A stretch of DNA of 17,575 nt from Oscillospiraceae bacterium (GCA_017545325.1 JAFWOX010000082.1:1-17575), one strand, 5' to 3'. Counted from the stretch's first letter, positions 6,714 through 13,337 are shown. Made by a program: numbers and translations. The notes: generated by a model not told the origin, from the letters alone.

Positions 6714-7511
6714 ATGATCGTGCTGGAAACCAAGGACCTCACCAAGGTCTACAGGGAGAAAATGATCGATTTCCGGGATCGGCGGATCAACCTGAAGGAT
6801 CGAATGGAGTTCAAGGCCCTGGACGGGGTAGACCTGACCCTGGAGTCCGGGCATATCTACGGTCTGGTGGGGAACAACGGGGCGGGGAAAACCACCCTCA
6901 TGCGCCTGATCGCGGGCCTGGCCCTGCCCACAGGCGGGAGCCTCTCCCTCTTCGGGGCGGATTCGGAGAAAGAACTCTTCGCTGCCCGGAAACGCCTGGG
7001 CAGCCTGATCTCCCAGCCCGCGGGGTACGAAGATCTGAGCCTGTGGCAGAATCTGGTGAGCCAGAGCCTGCTTCTGCCCAATGTCCGCCGGGGGGATCTG
7101 GCCGCCCTTTGCGACCTGGTTGGTCTGGAGCGGAGCGCTCGGCGCCGGCCCCTGCGTAAAGCCTCCACCGGGGAAAAACAGCGGTACGGGCTTGCCGCCG
7201 CCCTGATGGGAGAGCCGGATTTCCTCCTCCTGGACGAGCCCATGAACGGTCTGGACCCCAGCGGCATCGCGGACACCCGGGCTCTGCTGCTGCGGCTGCG
7301 GGAGGAGCGGGGCACGACCATCCTGATCTCCAGCCATCTTCTGGCGGAGCTGCACCGGGCGGCGACGGACTACATCTTCCTCCACCAGGGCAAGGTGCTG
7401 GAGACCGTCACCGCAGAGGAACTGGAAGACCGCATCGGGGAGCGGAAGCTGGGTAATGTGGAGGCCTACTTCCTGGCCATGGTGAAGAGGGCAAAGGAGT
7501 ATTCCCTGTGA
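6714..7511 (+). CDS. ABC transporter ATP-binding protein (antibiotic/peptide exporter type)
   Basis: This is the nucleotide-binding subunit that powers the flanking permeases. The 265 residues contain Walker A GNNGAGKTT (53-61), a Q-loop near Gln101, Walker B FLLLDEP (170-176), the D-loop NGLDPSG and the switch histidine His208. The signature motif reads STGEKQR (151-157) rather than LSGGQ, a variation seen in the BcrA-like exporter group. About 20 basic residues (14-34, YREKMIDFRDRR...) are inserted between the first strand and the segment leading to Walker A, which is unusual. GGAGG precedes the ATG. The stop overlaps the next gene's GTG start (GTGA, 7508-7511), indicating coupling. Confidence 0.92.
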   Translation: MIVLETKDLTKVYREKMIDFRDRRINLKDRMEFKALDGVDLTLESGHIYGLVGNNGAGKTTLMRLIAGLALPTGGSLSLFGADSEKELFAARKRLGSLISQPAGYEDLSLWQNLVSQSLLLPNVRRGDLAALCDLVGLERSARRRPLRKASTGEKQRYGLAAALMGEPDFLLLDEPMNGLDPSGIADTRALLLRLREERGTTILISSHLLAELHRAATDYIFLHQGKVLETVTAEELEDRIGERKLGNVEAYFLAMVKRAKEYSL

Positions 7512-8179
7512 GGGCCTGCCTCCGCTGGCAGCTCCGGGTGCTGGGCTATGCCTGGTGGCTGCCCCTGCTCCTGCCGGTGCTGGCCCTGCTTCTGGGGTGG
7601 GAGGCTGCCGCCGTTCCGGCGGCCTATCTCCGCCGGGGCGCGGACCTGGATCCCCGTTCCGCCCTGGCCCTGGTCCTGGAGGTGCGGCATCTTTTCCCCC
7701 TGGCGGGGGCGGTGTGGGCGTTCCTGTTCATCGGGATGGATTATGCCGCGGAGGCGCAGTCCCTGGCTCTGAGCCGGGGGTACCGCCGGGGCCAGGTGAT
7801 CCGGAGCAAGGTTCTCCTGTTTTTCCTGGGCTGCCTTGCCATATCCGCAATGGAGCAGGTCTTTGTTCTCTTTGCCGCGGTCCCGGGCCTGCGGACCCTG
7901 CCCGCCGCCTTTCTGCTGCGCTGCTTCTGTCTGCGGCTGGCTCTGGACGTGGGGATGATGGTCCCGCCTGCACTTTGCTGCTTTCTCGCCGGGGACGACC
8001 GGTATCTCCGACTCCTGGGCTTGGTTTACGGCGCGGCCCTGTGGCGCCTTGTGAGGAGCCATCCTGCCCTGTGGCTGCAGTACGCCGGGTGGGGGCGGGG
8101 GGAATGGCTGGCCCTCTGGCCTCTGGCGGTGCTGATCCTGGGGACGCCGGGGTGTCTGTGCCTCTCCCGGCTGAAGTAA
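7508..8179 (+). CDS. Second ABC transporter permease / membrane subunit
   Basis: This very hydrophobic 223-residue protein has roughly six membrane segments (near 15-32, 62-79, 101-124, 134-158, 165-180 and 199-216). I do not recognise a specific family. Its role as the partner permease is inferred from the coupled GTG start, which overlaps the ATPase stop by four bases, and from the permease-ATPase-permease order. The segment FIGMDYAAEAQSLALSRGYRRGQVIRSK (about 74-101) resembles the cytosolic coupling region of ABC-2-like permeases. The operon ends at the hairpin at 8201-8230. Confidence 0.7.
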   Translation: MRACLRWQLRVLGYAWWLPLLLPVLALLLGWEAAAVPAAYLRRGADLDPRSALALVLEVRHLFPLAGAVWAFLFIGMDYAAEAQSLALSRGYRRGQVIRSKVLLFFLGCLAISAMEQVFVLFAAVPGLRTLPAAFLLRCFCLRLALDVGMMVPPALCCFLAGDDRYLRLLGLVYGAALWRLVRSHPALWLQYAGWGRGEWLALWPLAVLILGTPGCLCLSRLK

Positions 8180-8200
8180 GGCCTTGCCGACAGAGCAAAG

Positions 8201-8230
8201 CACCGTCCATGGGCTTAGCCATGGACGGTG
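8201..8230. terminator. Hairpin between convergent operons, probable bidirectional terminator
   Basis: CACCGTCCATGG (8201-8212), loop GCTTAG and CCATGGACGGTG (8219-8230) form a perfect 12-bp stem between the ends of the rightward ABC operon and the leftward blaR1-like gene. The T-rich tails are interrupted on both sides (TTCCTATATTTC to the right, CTTTGCTC on the minus strand), so termination is likely but not textbook. Confidence 0.7.
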
Positions 8231-8247
8231 TTCCTATATTTCGTTTC

Positions 8248-10137
8248 TTATGCTTCTCCCTGGCTCATTTTCAGGGCCAGGGCTTCATACGGGGCGTTTT
8301 CCTCCATCCAGGCCAGGCCGTACACGGCTTCCGTATGCCGGCAGTCCGAAAGCCAGGAGTCCCAGCAGAGCAGGGCTGTCTGGTGGTACATGCCCGGCTC
8401 GATCCCGGCGGCCTCGCCCCCGGCCAGGTCCTGCACCAGACGCCACAGGAGCAGGTTTCGCAGCTCCTCCCCCTCCTCCTCCGGAGTGGGGTCCCGATAG
8501 TTTTTTGCGATGTCTCCGCTGCTGGAATACTTCGTCCCCGGGTCCTCCATTTCCAGGAAGCGGGAGAAGACCCAGGGGAGGGTGTATTTTCCCAAACACA
8601 GAAGGTCGCCGTAAGTCCCGGCTGCGCTGCGGAGCTTTTCCCGCACGTTCTCCCCAGGGGCGGCCTCCAGCGCGGCGAACAGGCGCTCCGCCCGGGCGGG
8701 GCCGTCGATCCCGAAGTGCTCCACAGCCTGGGCATAGCAGCTCTGGATGAGCTTCATGGGCCAGCCTGCGGTCTTTGTGATCCGATAATAGGCGGAGACA
8801 GTCATGGGGAAATGGGTTTCGAAGTCCTGGCTGAAGCCTTCGCCCTCCATAGTGAACCGATACTCCGTCAGAGAGTAAAGCCCATCGTCATGATGGAAGC
8901 AAAGAAGGACGGGATTGGAGCCGCCCCCCGCCGCCGTCAGCCGCTGCCCGTCCCAGGTCAGTTCGAGATACTGGGTCTGGAGCCAGACCGTCGTCTCCTG
9001 GGCGTTCTCTTCCAGGGCCAGGACACCGTGGCTCTCGGCGGCAAAATCGCCCTTCAGGTATCGGCCGTCGTTTTGCTCCAGGATCGCCCTGTGGACGGCC
9101 TCCTCCAGCTCAGCGGACAGGACGGGCTCCCTCCACTCCGGCGCTGCGGCCTTCGCTCCCCGGGGATCCGTGCACAGGAACACCGCCGCGGCGGCGCAAA
9201 GCAGGAGGGGAAGAGCAACGAGCAGGAAGCCGGGCTTTTTGTAGTTCAGCACCGCCTGGATGCGCCCCTTCAACCCCGTTTCCCCGAAGGCCAGGGGGGT
9301 CATGAGCCGCTTCGCACGGGGACGGGAATATTCCAGCAGCGCGGAGGCATAGCTTTTCCGCTCCGCTTCTCCCCAGTCCCGGATGACCCGCTCGTCGCAG
9401 CTGAGCTCCAGATCCCGGCAGAACAGAAACCAGCTGAGCCAGAGGAAGGGACTGAACCAGTAGAGACTGAGGATCAGCCAGCCCAGGAGCTTCCACCAGG
9501 GGTCTCCCCGGCGGAGATGGGCCCGCTCATGCTGCAGCACCGATTCCCGGAGCGCTTCATCCATGTCCGCCGGGAGATAGATACGGGGTCGGAAAAGGCC
9601 CAGGATGAAGGGCGTGTCGATCCGGTCGCTGATCCAGACCCGCTTTTCCAGCCGGATGGATTCCCTCAGCCTTCTCCGCAGACGGAGAGTGCTGCCCAGG
9701 GCATAGCCCAGCATGCCCATGGTCCCCAGGAGCCAGAGGGGAGCCAACCAGGCCAGGGGAGAGGCGAACCGTCCTCCGCCCGGGGCCACCGGCTCCAGCA
9801 AAAGGGCGGAGCCGTCCACTTGGGTATAGATTTCCAGACCGGGGCCGTAGGGGCCCTCGGCCTCGTGAAAAAACTCCACCTGCCCGGTCTCGCTCAATGG
9901 AATCCCCGATCCGCCCAGGGCGGAGAGGGGGGAGGACAGATGCAGCGGCAGGAGCAGCCGCAGGGCCACCAGGATCCATACCAGGCAGCGAACCCACTTG
10001 GGGCCCCAATAGAAGAGAAAACGGATCAGCAGCGCCGCCATCAGCAGCAGGAACACCGCCCGGCTCCGGTTCAGCAGATCCAGCAGGGCGGGGGAGAGGC
10101 TTTCCCCCAGGCCCAGCCAGAGGGAAAGCGGCTTCAT
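8248..10137 (-). CDS. BlaR1/MecR1-like M56 membrane metalloprotease sensor
   Basis: BlaR1 proteins sense an external signal and, through a cytosolic zinc protease, inactivate the partner BlaI repressor. The 629 residues show helices near 28-44, 50-66 and 126-148. The M56 block follows: GLFRPRIYLP (180-189), zinc-binding HERAH (203-207) and ELSCDERVI with a likely third ligand (244-252). More membrane segments lie near 215-240 and 302-322. About 300 outer residues follow (323-629). I see no SxxK/SxN/KTG penicillin-binding motifs there. This part includes AAESHGVLALEE and a stretch of aromatic-rich strands, like the non-PBP outer domains on other clostridial M56 proteins. It overlaps the repressor gene by four bases. 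Beta-lactam sensing is therefore not supported, and the ligand is unknown. Confidence 0.88.
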   Translation of the reverse strand: MKPLSLWLGLGESLSPALLDLLNRSRAVFLLLMAALLIRFLFYWGPKWVRCLVWILVALRLLLPLHLSSPLSALGGSGIPLSETGQVEFFHEAEGPYGPGLEIYTQVDGSALLLEPVAPGGGRFASPLAWLAPLWLLGTMGMLGYALGSTLRLRRRLRESIRLEKRVWISDRIDTPFILGLFRPRIYLPADMDEALRESVLQHERAHLRRGDPWWKLLGWLILSLYWFSPFLWLSWFLFCRDLELSCDERVIRDWGEAERKSYASALLEYSRPRAKRLMTPLAFGETGLKGRIQAVLNYKKPGFLLVALPLLLCAAAAVFLCTDPRGAKAAAPEWREPVLSAELEEAVHRAILEQNDGRYLKGDFAAESHGVLALEENAQETTVWLQTQYLELTWDGQRLTAAGGGSNPVLLCFHHDDGLYSLTEYRFTMEGEGFSQDFETHFPMTVSAYYRITKTAGWPMKLIQSCYAQAVEHFGIDGPARAERLFAALEAAPGENVREKLRSAAGTYGDLLCLGKYTLPWVFSRFLEMEDPGTKYSSSGDIAKNYRDPTPEEEGEELRNLLLWRLVQDLAGGEAAGIEPGMYHQTALLCWDSWLSDCRHTEAVYGLAWMEENAPYEALALKMSQGEA

Positions 10138-10499
10138 TTTTTCCCCTCCAGCCCGTCGATCAGGGCCCGGAGCTCCTTGACCTCCGCCTCCGTCAGCTTC
10201 CGGCGCCGGGTGAAGGCAGCCAGGAAGGCGGGGACGGAGCCGCCGAAGGAGGAGTCGATCAGCTGCTCACTCTTCACGGCTTCATAGGTCTCCCGGCTCA
10301 TGCGGGAACGGACGGTCCCCTCCTCCAGGGTGAAGAGGCCCTTATCGCACAGGCGGCGGAGAACGGTGTACATGGTGCTGCGCTTCCAGCCCAGCTCCCT
10401 CTGGGCCAGGGCGGCCAGTTCCCCGGTGGAGATAGGCTCCCGGGCCCAGATCAGCTCCGCGAAACGGGTCTCGATGAGGCCCATGGTCAGGTCGGACAT
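10134..10499 (-). CDS. BlaI/MecI/CopY-family transcriptional repressor
   Basis: This winged-helix repressor is normally cleaved when its M56 partner fires. The 121 residues start MSDLTMGLIETRFAELIWAREPISTGELAALAQ. A recognition-helix segment, WKRSTMYTVLRRLCDKGLF, and the wing follow, all typical of BlaI. The C-terminal half includes IDSSFGGSVPAFLAAF, which fits the dimerisation region that carries the cleavage site in BlaI. I chose the ATG at 10499 because AAGGAGAA precedes it and the promoter lies between it and any upstream start. The stop overlaps the blaR1-like start. An operator candidate overlaps its promoter, so autoregulation is likely, and the same motif covers the ABC promoter. Confidence 0.92.
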   Translation of the reverse strand: MSDLTMGLIETRFAELIWAREPISTGELAALAQRELGWKRSTMYTVLRRLCDKGLFTLEEGTVRSRMSRETYEAVKSEQLIDSSFGGSVPAFLAAFTRRRKLTEAEVKELRALIDGLEGKK

Positions 10500-10516
10500 G
10501 GCATGTTCTCCTTGTC

Positions 10517-10527
10517 TACAACTTATA
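10517..10527 (-). promoter_or_regulatory. Degenerate second operator in the repressor promoter
   Basis: TACAACTTATA resembles the TACAATATGTA core located 24 bp away. It lies just downstream of the predicted transcription start, mirroring the two-operator layout of the ABC promoter. The match is weaker than for the other sites. Confidence 0.4.
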
Positions 10528-10536
10528 GATACTGAA

Positions 10537-10565
10537 ATTCTACAATATGTAAACAGCATTGTCAA
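10537..10565 (-). promoter_or_regulatory. Promoter of the repressor-sensor operon
   Basis: On the minus strand, TTGACA (10560-10565), a 17-bp spacer and TAGAAT (10537-10542) form a near-consensus vegetative promoter, about 40 bases ahead of the repressor ATG. Confidence 0.85.
10541..10555 (-). promoter_or_regulatory. Candidate BlaI-type operator 3, in the repressor promoter spacer
   Basis: TACAATATGTAAACA contains a perfect TACA-ATA-TGTA dyad, the form known for BlaI/MecI operators. It fills the spacer between -35 and -10. It shares ATGTAAACA and most of the remainder with the two sites at the ABC promoter. Confidence 0.72.
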
Positions 10566-10666
10566 GACATAAAAAGCTCCGGCCGCGGGGCTTCCCCCCA
10601 TGGCCGATGGTTTGTTCGGAGGAGACTTGCAGAGTTGGGATCGCCTCCGAAGGGGTATTCCTCTGT

Positions 10667-10834
10667 TTATCTGGGGTTTAATTCCTCTTCCGAAGCCAAA
10701 ACCCGCTCCTCCGCTTCCCGCAGAGCGGAAATCAGCATCCGTTTTGCAGCAATCGGTTCACGGTTTTCCAAGGATTCCACAGCGTCGGACATGACACCAA
10801 ACAAGCGATAGTAAAGCTCGCGATAAAGCTCCAT
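10667..10834 (-). CDS. Small helical protein of unknown function
   Basis: This is a 55-residue, probably all-helical protein (MELYRELYYRLFGVMSDAVESLENRE...AKRMLISALREAEERVL). I do not assign a family. Small acidic helical proteins of this style occur next to XRE regulators in clostridial mobile DNA, as here with the divergent regulator at 10984. I chose the ATG at 10834 because GGAGG lies 8 bases upstream. An ATG at 10903 would give 78 residues but has almost no leader after the predicted promoter (10920-10948) and no clear ribosome site. The gene is less GC-rich than its surroundings. Confidence 0.55.
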   Translation of the reverse strand: MELYRELYYRLFGVMSDAVESLENREPIAAKRMLISALREAEERVLASEEELNPR

Positions 10835-10919
10835 CACAGAGTCCTCCGATTTTCCTTTTCCGTTACTTAACGCGATAATCCGCCGAGAAGAGTAGGCCAG
10901 CATCCTGCAGTTATGACTG

Positions 10920-10948
10920 ATAATAGGTCAATATCACCCTAATGTCAA
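10920..10948 (-). promoter_or_regulatory. Promoter of the small helical gene
   Basis: On the minus strand, TTGACA (10943-10948), a 17-bp spacer and TATTAT (10920-10925) form a near-consensus promoter. It lies within the operator-like repeats upstream of the divergent XRE gene, so that regulator probably controls it. Confidence 0.75.
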
Positions 10949-10979
10949 TAGGTCAATTTGACATAATCTTTAGGGTGAT
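10922..10979. promoter_or_regulatory. Operator-like repeat cluster between divergent genes
   Basis: Two direct copies of AATAGGTCAAT lie at 10922-10932 and 10947-10957. A perfect 10-bp inverted pair, ATCACCCTAA (10933-10942) and TTAGGGTGAT (10970-10979), surrounds the second copy. A short palindrome, GTCAATTTGAC (10952-10962), is also present. One inverted arm covers the XRE ribosome site and the other lies in the leftward promoter spacer, as expected for a shared switch. Confidence 0.6.
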
Positions 10980-10983
10980 GGCA

Positions 10984-11211
10984 ATGACGAGACTCAAAGC
11001 GCTCAGAAAAGAGAAGGGCTTTACACAGATCCAGATGCAGATGCTGACCGGGATCGATCAGAGCGATTATTCCAAAATAGAGAGCGGGAAACGGTATTTC
11101 ACCTTTGAGCAATGCAAGCGTATCGCGGTTGCATTGGATACCAGTATGGATTATCTGGCGGGGCTGACTGACGAAAAGAAGGCCTATCCGCGAACGGATA
11201 GCAGCAAATAA
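10984..11211 (+). CDS. Small XRE-family (Cro/CI-like) transcriptional regulator
   Basis: This 75-residue protein is essentially one helix-turn-helix domain: TRLKALRKEKGFTQIQMQMLTGIDQSDYSKIESGKRYFTFEQCKRIAVALDTSMDYLAGLTD. It shows the TQ...LTGI-Q-YSKIESGKR recognition pattern of phage-type repressors. AGGGTG sits 6 bases before the ATG at 10984. An in-frame ATG at 10942 would add 14 residues without homologous character and would start inside the operator-like repeats. It is divergent from the small helical gene, less GC-rich than the housekeeping genes, and closed by a strong terminator. This looks like a small acquired module. Confidence 0.82.
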   Translation: MTRLKALRKEKGFTQIQMQMLTGIDQSDYSKIESGKRYFTFEQCKRIAVALDTSMDYLAGLTDEKKAYPRTDSSK

Positions 11212-11224
11212 TGGCTATTTACAT

Positions 11225-11267
11225 ACATCCGGCCATGGGGATGTCCCCATGGCCGGATGTTCTTTTT
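11225..11267 (+). terminator. Terminator after the XRE gene
   Basis: ACATCCGGCCATGGGG (11225-11240), loop ATGT and CCCCATGGCCGGATGT (11245-11260) form a perfect 16-bp stem followed by TCTTTTTT. It also lies 11 bases past the end of the leftward kinase gene, so it could serve both directions, although the minus-strand tail is not T-rich. Confidence 0.9.
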
Positions 11268-11270
11268 TCG

Positions 11271-12107
11271 TTATTTTCCCAGCTTTTTCAGCAGCTCCGG
11301 GATCAGGGTCTCGAAGTATACCCCGTAGCGGATGCCCGTCGGGTCCTCCGCGGTGATGCGGATGCAGTCCGCGGTGTAGTCCGCCGCCAGGCGCAGGCTC
11401 TCCCCCAGGGTGCGGCCCAGCATCAGGCCGCCGGTGACCACGCTGGCGAAAATATCCCCGGTGCCGTGGAAGGCCGCCTCCACCCGGGGGTGGAAGTAGG
11501 CGTCCGTCTCCCCGGTTTTTCCGTTGAGGCTCATGAAGCCGATCTCTGCGGGGGAGAAGCTCACCCCCGTGAGGACGGCGGTGCCGGCGCCCAGCCCGCA
11601 GAGCCGCTTCAGGGTGTCCATGATCTGGGCCTCCCCATAGGTCCCGGGCTCCAGATAGGGCCGGTCCAGCAGGAAGGCCGCCTCCGTAAGGTTGGGGAGG
11701 ATCACGTCCGCTCTGCCGCAGAGCTTGGCCATCTCCAGGGCGAAATCCGGGGTGAAGCCCGCATAGAGCTTGCCGTTATCCGCCATCACCGGGTCCACCA
11801 GCTTCAGGGCGGAGGCGCCGAAGCGGCGGAAGTAGTCCGCCACCAGGTCCAGCTGCCGCTTTGAGCCGAGATAGCCGGTATAGACGGCGTCGAAGCGGAA
11901 GCCCTCCTCCTCCCAGTGGTCGGCGATGGGGGGCAGGTCCTCCGTCAGGTCCCGGAAGGTGTAGCCGGAGAACATGGTATGGGTGCTGAGCACGGCGGTG
12001 GGGACGACGCAGGTCTCCACCCCCATGGCGGAGAGGATGGGCAGGGCGACGGTGAGGGAGCACTTGCCCAGGCAGGAGATATCCTGAATGGTGATGATCC
12101 GCTTCAT
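11271..12107 (-). CDS. Pyridoxal/pyridoxamine kinase (PfkB/ribokinase-fold)
   Basis: This enzyme is expected to phosphorylate the 5'-hydroxyl of B6 vitamers with ATP in a salvage route to pyridoxal phosphate. The 278 residues show the family opening KRIITIQDISCLGKCSL and GVETCVVPTAVLSTHT (29-44). They continue with KLVDPVMADNGKLY (102-115), LPNLTEAAFLL (137-147) and the anion-hole/catalytic segment HGTGDIFAS (214-222, base Asp218). I chose the ATG at 12107 because GAGG is 7 bases upstream; an ATG at 12113 would be only one base from it. It follows the possible CYTH-like gene closely and most likely shares its promoter at 12784. A hydroxymethylpyrimidine kinase is a less likely alternative, given the QDISC opening. 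Confidence 0.88.
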   Translation of the reverse strand: MKRIITIQDISCLGKCSLTVALPILSAMGVETCVVPTAVLSTHTMFSGYTFRDLTEDLPPIADHWEEEGFRFDAVYTGYLGSKRQLDLVADYFRRFGASALKLVDPVMADNGKLYAGFTPDFALEMAKLCGRADVILPNLTEAAFLLDRPYLEPGTYGEAQIMDTLKRLCGLGAGTAVLTGVSFSPAEIGFMSLNGKTGETDAYFHPRVEAAFHGTGDIFASVVTGGLMLGRTLGESLRLAADYTADCIRITAEDPTGIRYGVYFETLIPELLKKLGK

Positions 12108-12116
12108 GGGCATACC

Positions 12117-12746
12117 TCAGCGGCTGCGCAGGATGCGCAGGGCCATCTGCTGGCGGGAAAGCTGCACCGGGGAGAGCTGGAACTGGGCCTGCACCTGCTC
12201 GCAGTAGTTCAGCAGCAGGGCCTCATCCCCGAAGAGCAGCTCGAAGAACAGGAAATAGGTGGGCTGGCGCTTCTCCTCCACCACGATCTCCCCGTTATCG
12301 AAATCCATGCTCACCCGGGTGCGGTCCGGCAGATACAGGGTGGTGGACATGCGGTGGGAGAGGGTATAGAACCACCGCTGCAGCGGCGCGGAGGAAGCCG
12401 TATCCCGGAAGGCCTCCGGGGCGCCCCGCTTCATCAGCGGCTCCACCAGATCATCCTCGCTCCGGAAGGGGGCGATGAATTGGCGGCCGTGGTACAGCCC
12501 GGGAAAGTCCGACTGGATCCGCAGCCCCTGCTGCAGCTCGATCACCGGGATCTCCTGGGAGCGGGTGACGCCCAGGCTGAAGCCCCGGCTCATGAGGGAC
12601 CAGTTATCCGTATCAAAAAACTCCAGACAATGTTCGCTGCGGCTGTAATCATCCTTCACATACCGGAGGATGAGGTCGTCCCGCAGCAGCTCATTGAGGA
12701 ATTGCGCATCCGGCAGGGTGTACTGTACGCGAACGATGCTGGGCAT
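12117..12746 (-). CDS. Conserved-looking protein of unknown function, possibly CYTH-like
   Basis: This is a soluble 209-residue protein with no signal peptide or membrane segment. The pattern recalls a degenerate CYTH/triphosphate-tunnel fold: an N-terminal strand (SIVRVQYTL), LEFFDTDNWSLMSRGFSLGVTR where CYTH proteins have a 'YYDT..L...G..LR' segment, a later STTLYLPDRTRVSMDFDNGEIV, and a C-terminal helix ending in SRQQMALRIL. The EXEXK metal motif is missing, so triphosphatase activity is doubtful. I chose the ATG at 12746 for its AAGGAGGT; an open extension to 12839 would run through the TATAAT promoter. It is co-transcribed with the pyridoxal kinase. The fold assignment is inference. Confidence 0.65.
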   Translation of the reverse strand: MPSIVRVQYTLPDAQFLNELLRDDLILRYVKDDYSRSEHCLEFFDTDNWSLMSRGFSLGVTRSQEIPVIELQQGLRIQSDFPGLYHGRQFIAPFRSEDDLVEPLMKRGAPEAFRDTASSAPLQRWFYTLSHRMSTTLYLPDRTRVSMDFDNGEIVVEEKRQPTYFLFFELLFGDEALLLNYCEQVQAQFQLSPVQLSRQQMALRILRSR

Positions 12747-12783
12747 GGCGCGCACCTCCTTGTTCTCGTGTTGTCTGTTTCCC

Positions 12784-12812
12784 ATTATACCAAGTTCCGG
12801 TGGGGTTGACAA
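12784..12812 (-). promoter_or_regulatory. Promoter of the CYTH-like/pyridoxal kinase operon
   Basis: On the minus strand, TTGTCA (12807-12812), a 17-bp spacer and a perfect TATAAT (12784-12789) precede the gene starting at 12746. The promoter lies right after the end of the zinc-ribbon regulator gene. Confidence 0.88.
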
Positions 12813-12835
12813 CAGGGAAGGAGGCGGGGAGGGCA

Positions 12836-13279
12836 TCACTTCCAGTGCTTCAGCCCGGAAAGCTGTTTATCCAGTTGAGCGCGGTATTCCGCCTCCGAAG
12901 CGCCCTCCGGAGCGGGGAAATGGCCCGCGATATAGTCGATCAGGGCGGTTTTGTCCGAATAGGTAAAGGCCCCGTCTGCATAGCACCATTTGCAGTATTC
13001 CTCGTTGAAGCGCCCATCCGGCTCCCGACTGATGAGCCCGTCTTCTCCCAGGGGCATACCGCAGCACTGGCAGATCAGCACACGGGGAGAGCCCAGCAGG
13101 GTGTTGATGGAGACGTTGAACTCCCGGGAGAGGAGCTTGAGGGTCTCCGGATTCGGCTGAGTTTCTCCGTTCTCCCAGCGGCTCACCGCCTGCCGTGTGA
13201 CCAGCAGCCGCTCCGCCAGCTGCTCCTGGGTCAGGCTGCTCTTTTCCCGCAGTGACCGCAGCACGTCTTTCGCTTCCAT
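12836..13279 (-). CDS. XRE-family regulator with C-terminal zinc ribbon
   Basis: The 147 residues have two parts. Residues 1-63 are an XRE helix-turn-helix (LREKSSLTQEQLAERLLVTRQAVSRWENGETQPNPETL). Residues about 69-120 form a cysteine-rich domain with CQCCGMPLG and EYCKWCYADGAF, matching the small zinc-ribbon domain found in many clostridial proteins (the CxxCGMPL...EYCxxCY type). The two pairs of cysteines probably bind one zinc. GAAGGAGG precedes the ATG. It has its own promoter and no obvious adjacent target, though the next gene in the same direction starts 90 bases downstream with a separate promoter. It may respond to metal or redox state, or use zinc only structurally. Confidence 0.87.
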   Translation of the reverse strand: MEAKDVLRSLREKSSLTQEQLAERLLVTRQAVSRWENGETQPNPETLKLLSREFNVSINTLLGSPRVLICQCCGMPLGEDGLISREPDGRFNEEYCKWCYADGAFTYSDKTALIDYIAGHFPAPEGASEAEYRAQLDKQLSGLKHWK

Positions 13280-13308
13280 GTCCTGTACCTCCTTCGCTGG
13301 ATGTTTCC

Positions 13309-13337
13309 AGTGTACTCCCCTTCACCCCCTTTGGCAA
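13309..13337 (-). promoter_or_regulatory. Promoter of the zinc-ribbon XRE gene
   Basis: On the minus strand, TTGCCA (13332-13337), a 17-bp spacer and TACACT (13309-13314) lie 30 bases before the start codon. A small hairpin, AAGCAACC/GGTTGCTT (13336-13354), abuts the -35. Confidence 0.65.

Noticed and set aside
8248..10137. Calling the locus a beta-lactam resistance operon
   Set aside because: The sensor lacks visible penicillin-binding motifs and no beta-lactamase or PBP gene is nearby; the controlled genes look like an ABC exporter.
7555..10287. A 910-codon open frame on the plus strand across the end of the ABC operon and the whole sensor gene
   Set aside because: It is out of frame with the second permease and antisense to the M56 gene. 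Its composition is low-complexity Gly/Pro/Arg/Gln, as expected of shadow frames in high-GC DNA, and it has no ribosome site or recognisable domain.
10958..10963. TTGACA on the plus strand as -35 of the XRE gene
   Set aside because: A -10 at proper spacing would fall on the start codon (about 10981-10986), and no suitable hexamer is there. The plus-strand promoter remains unassigned.
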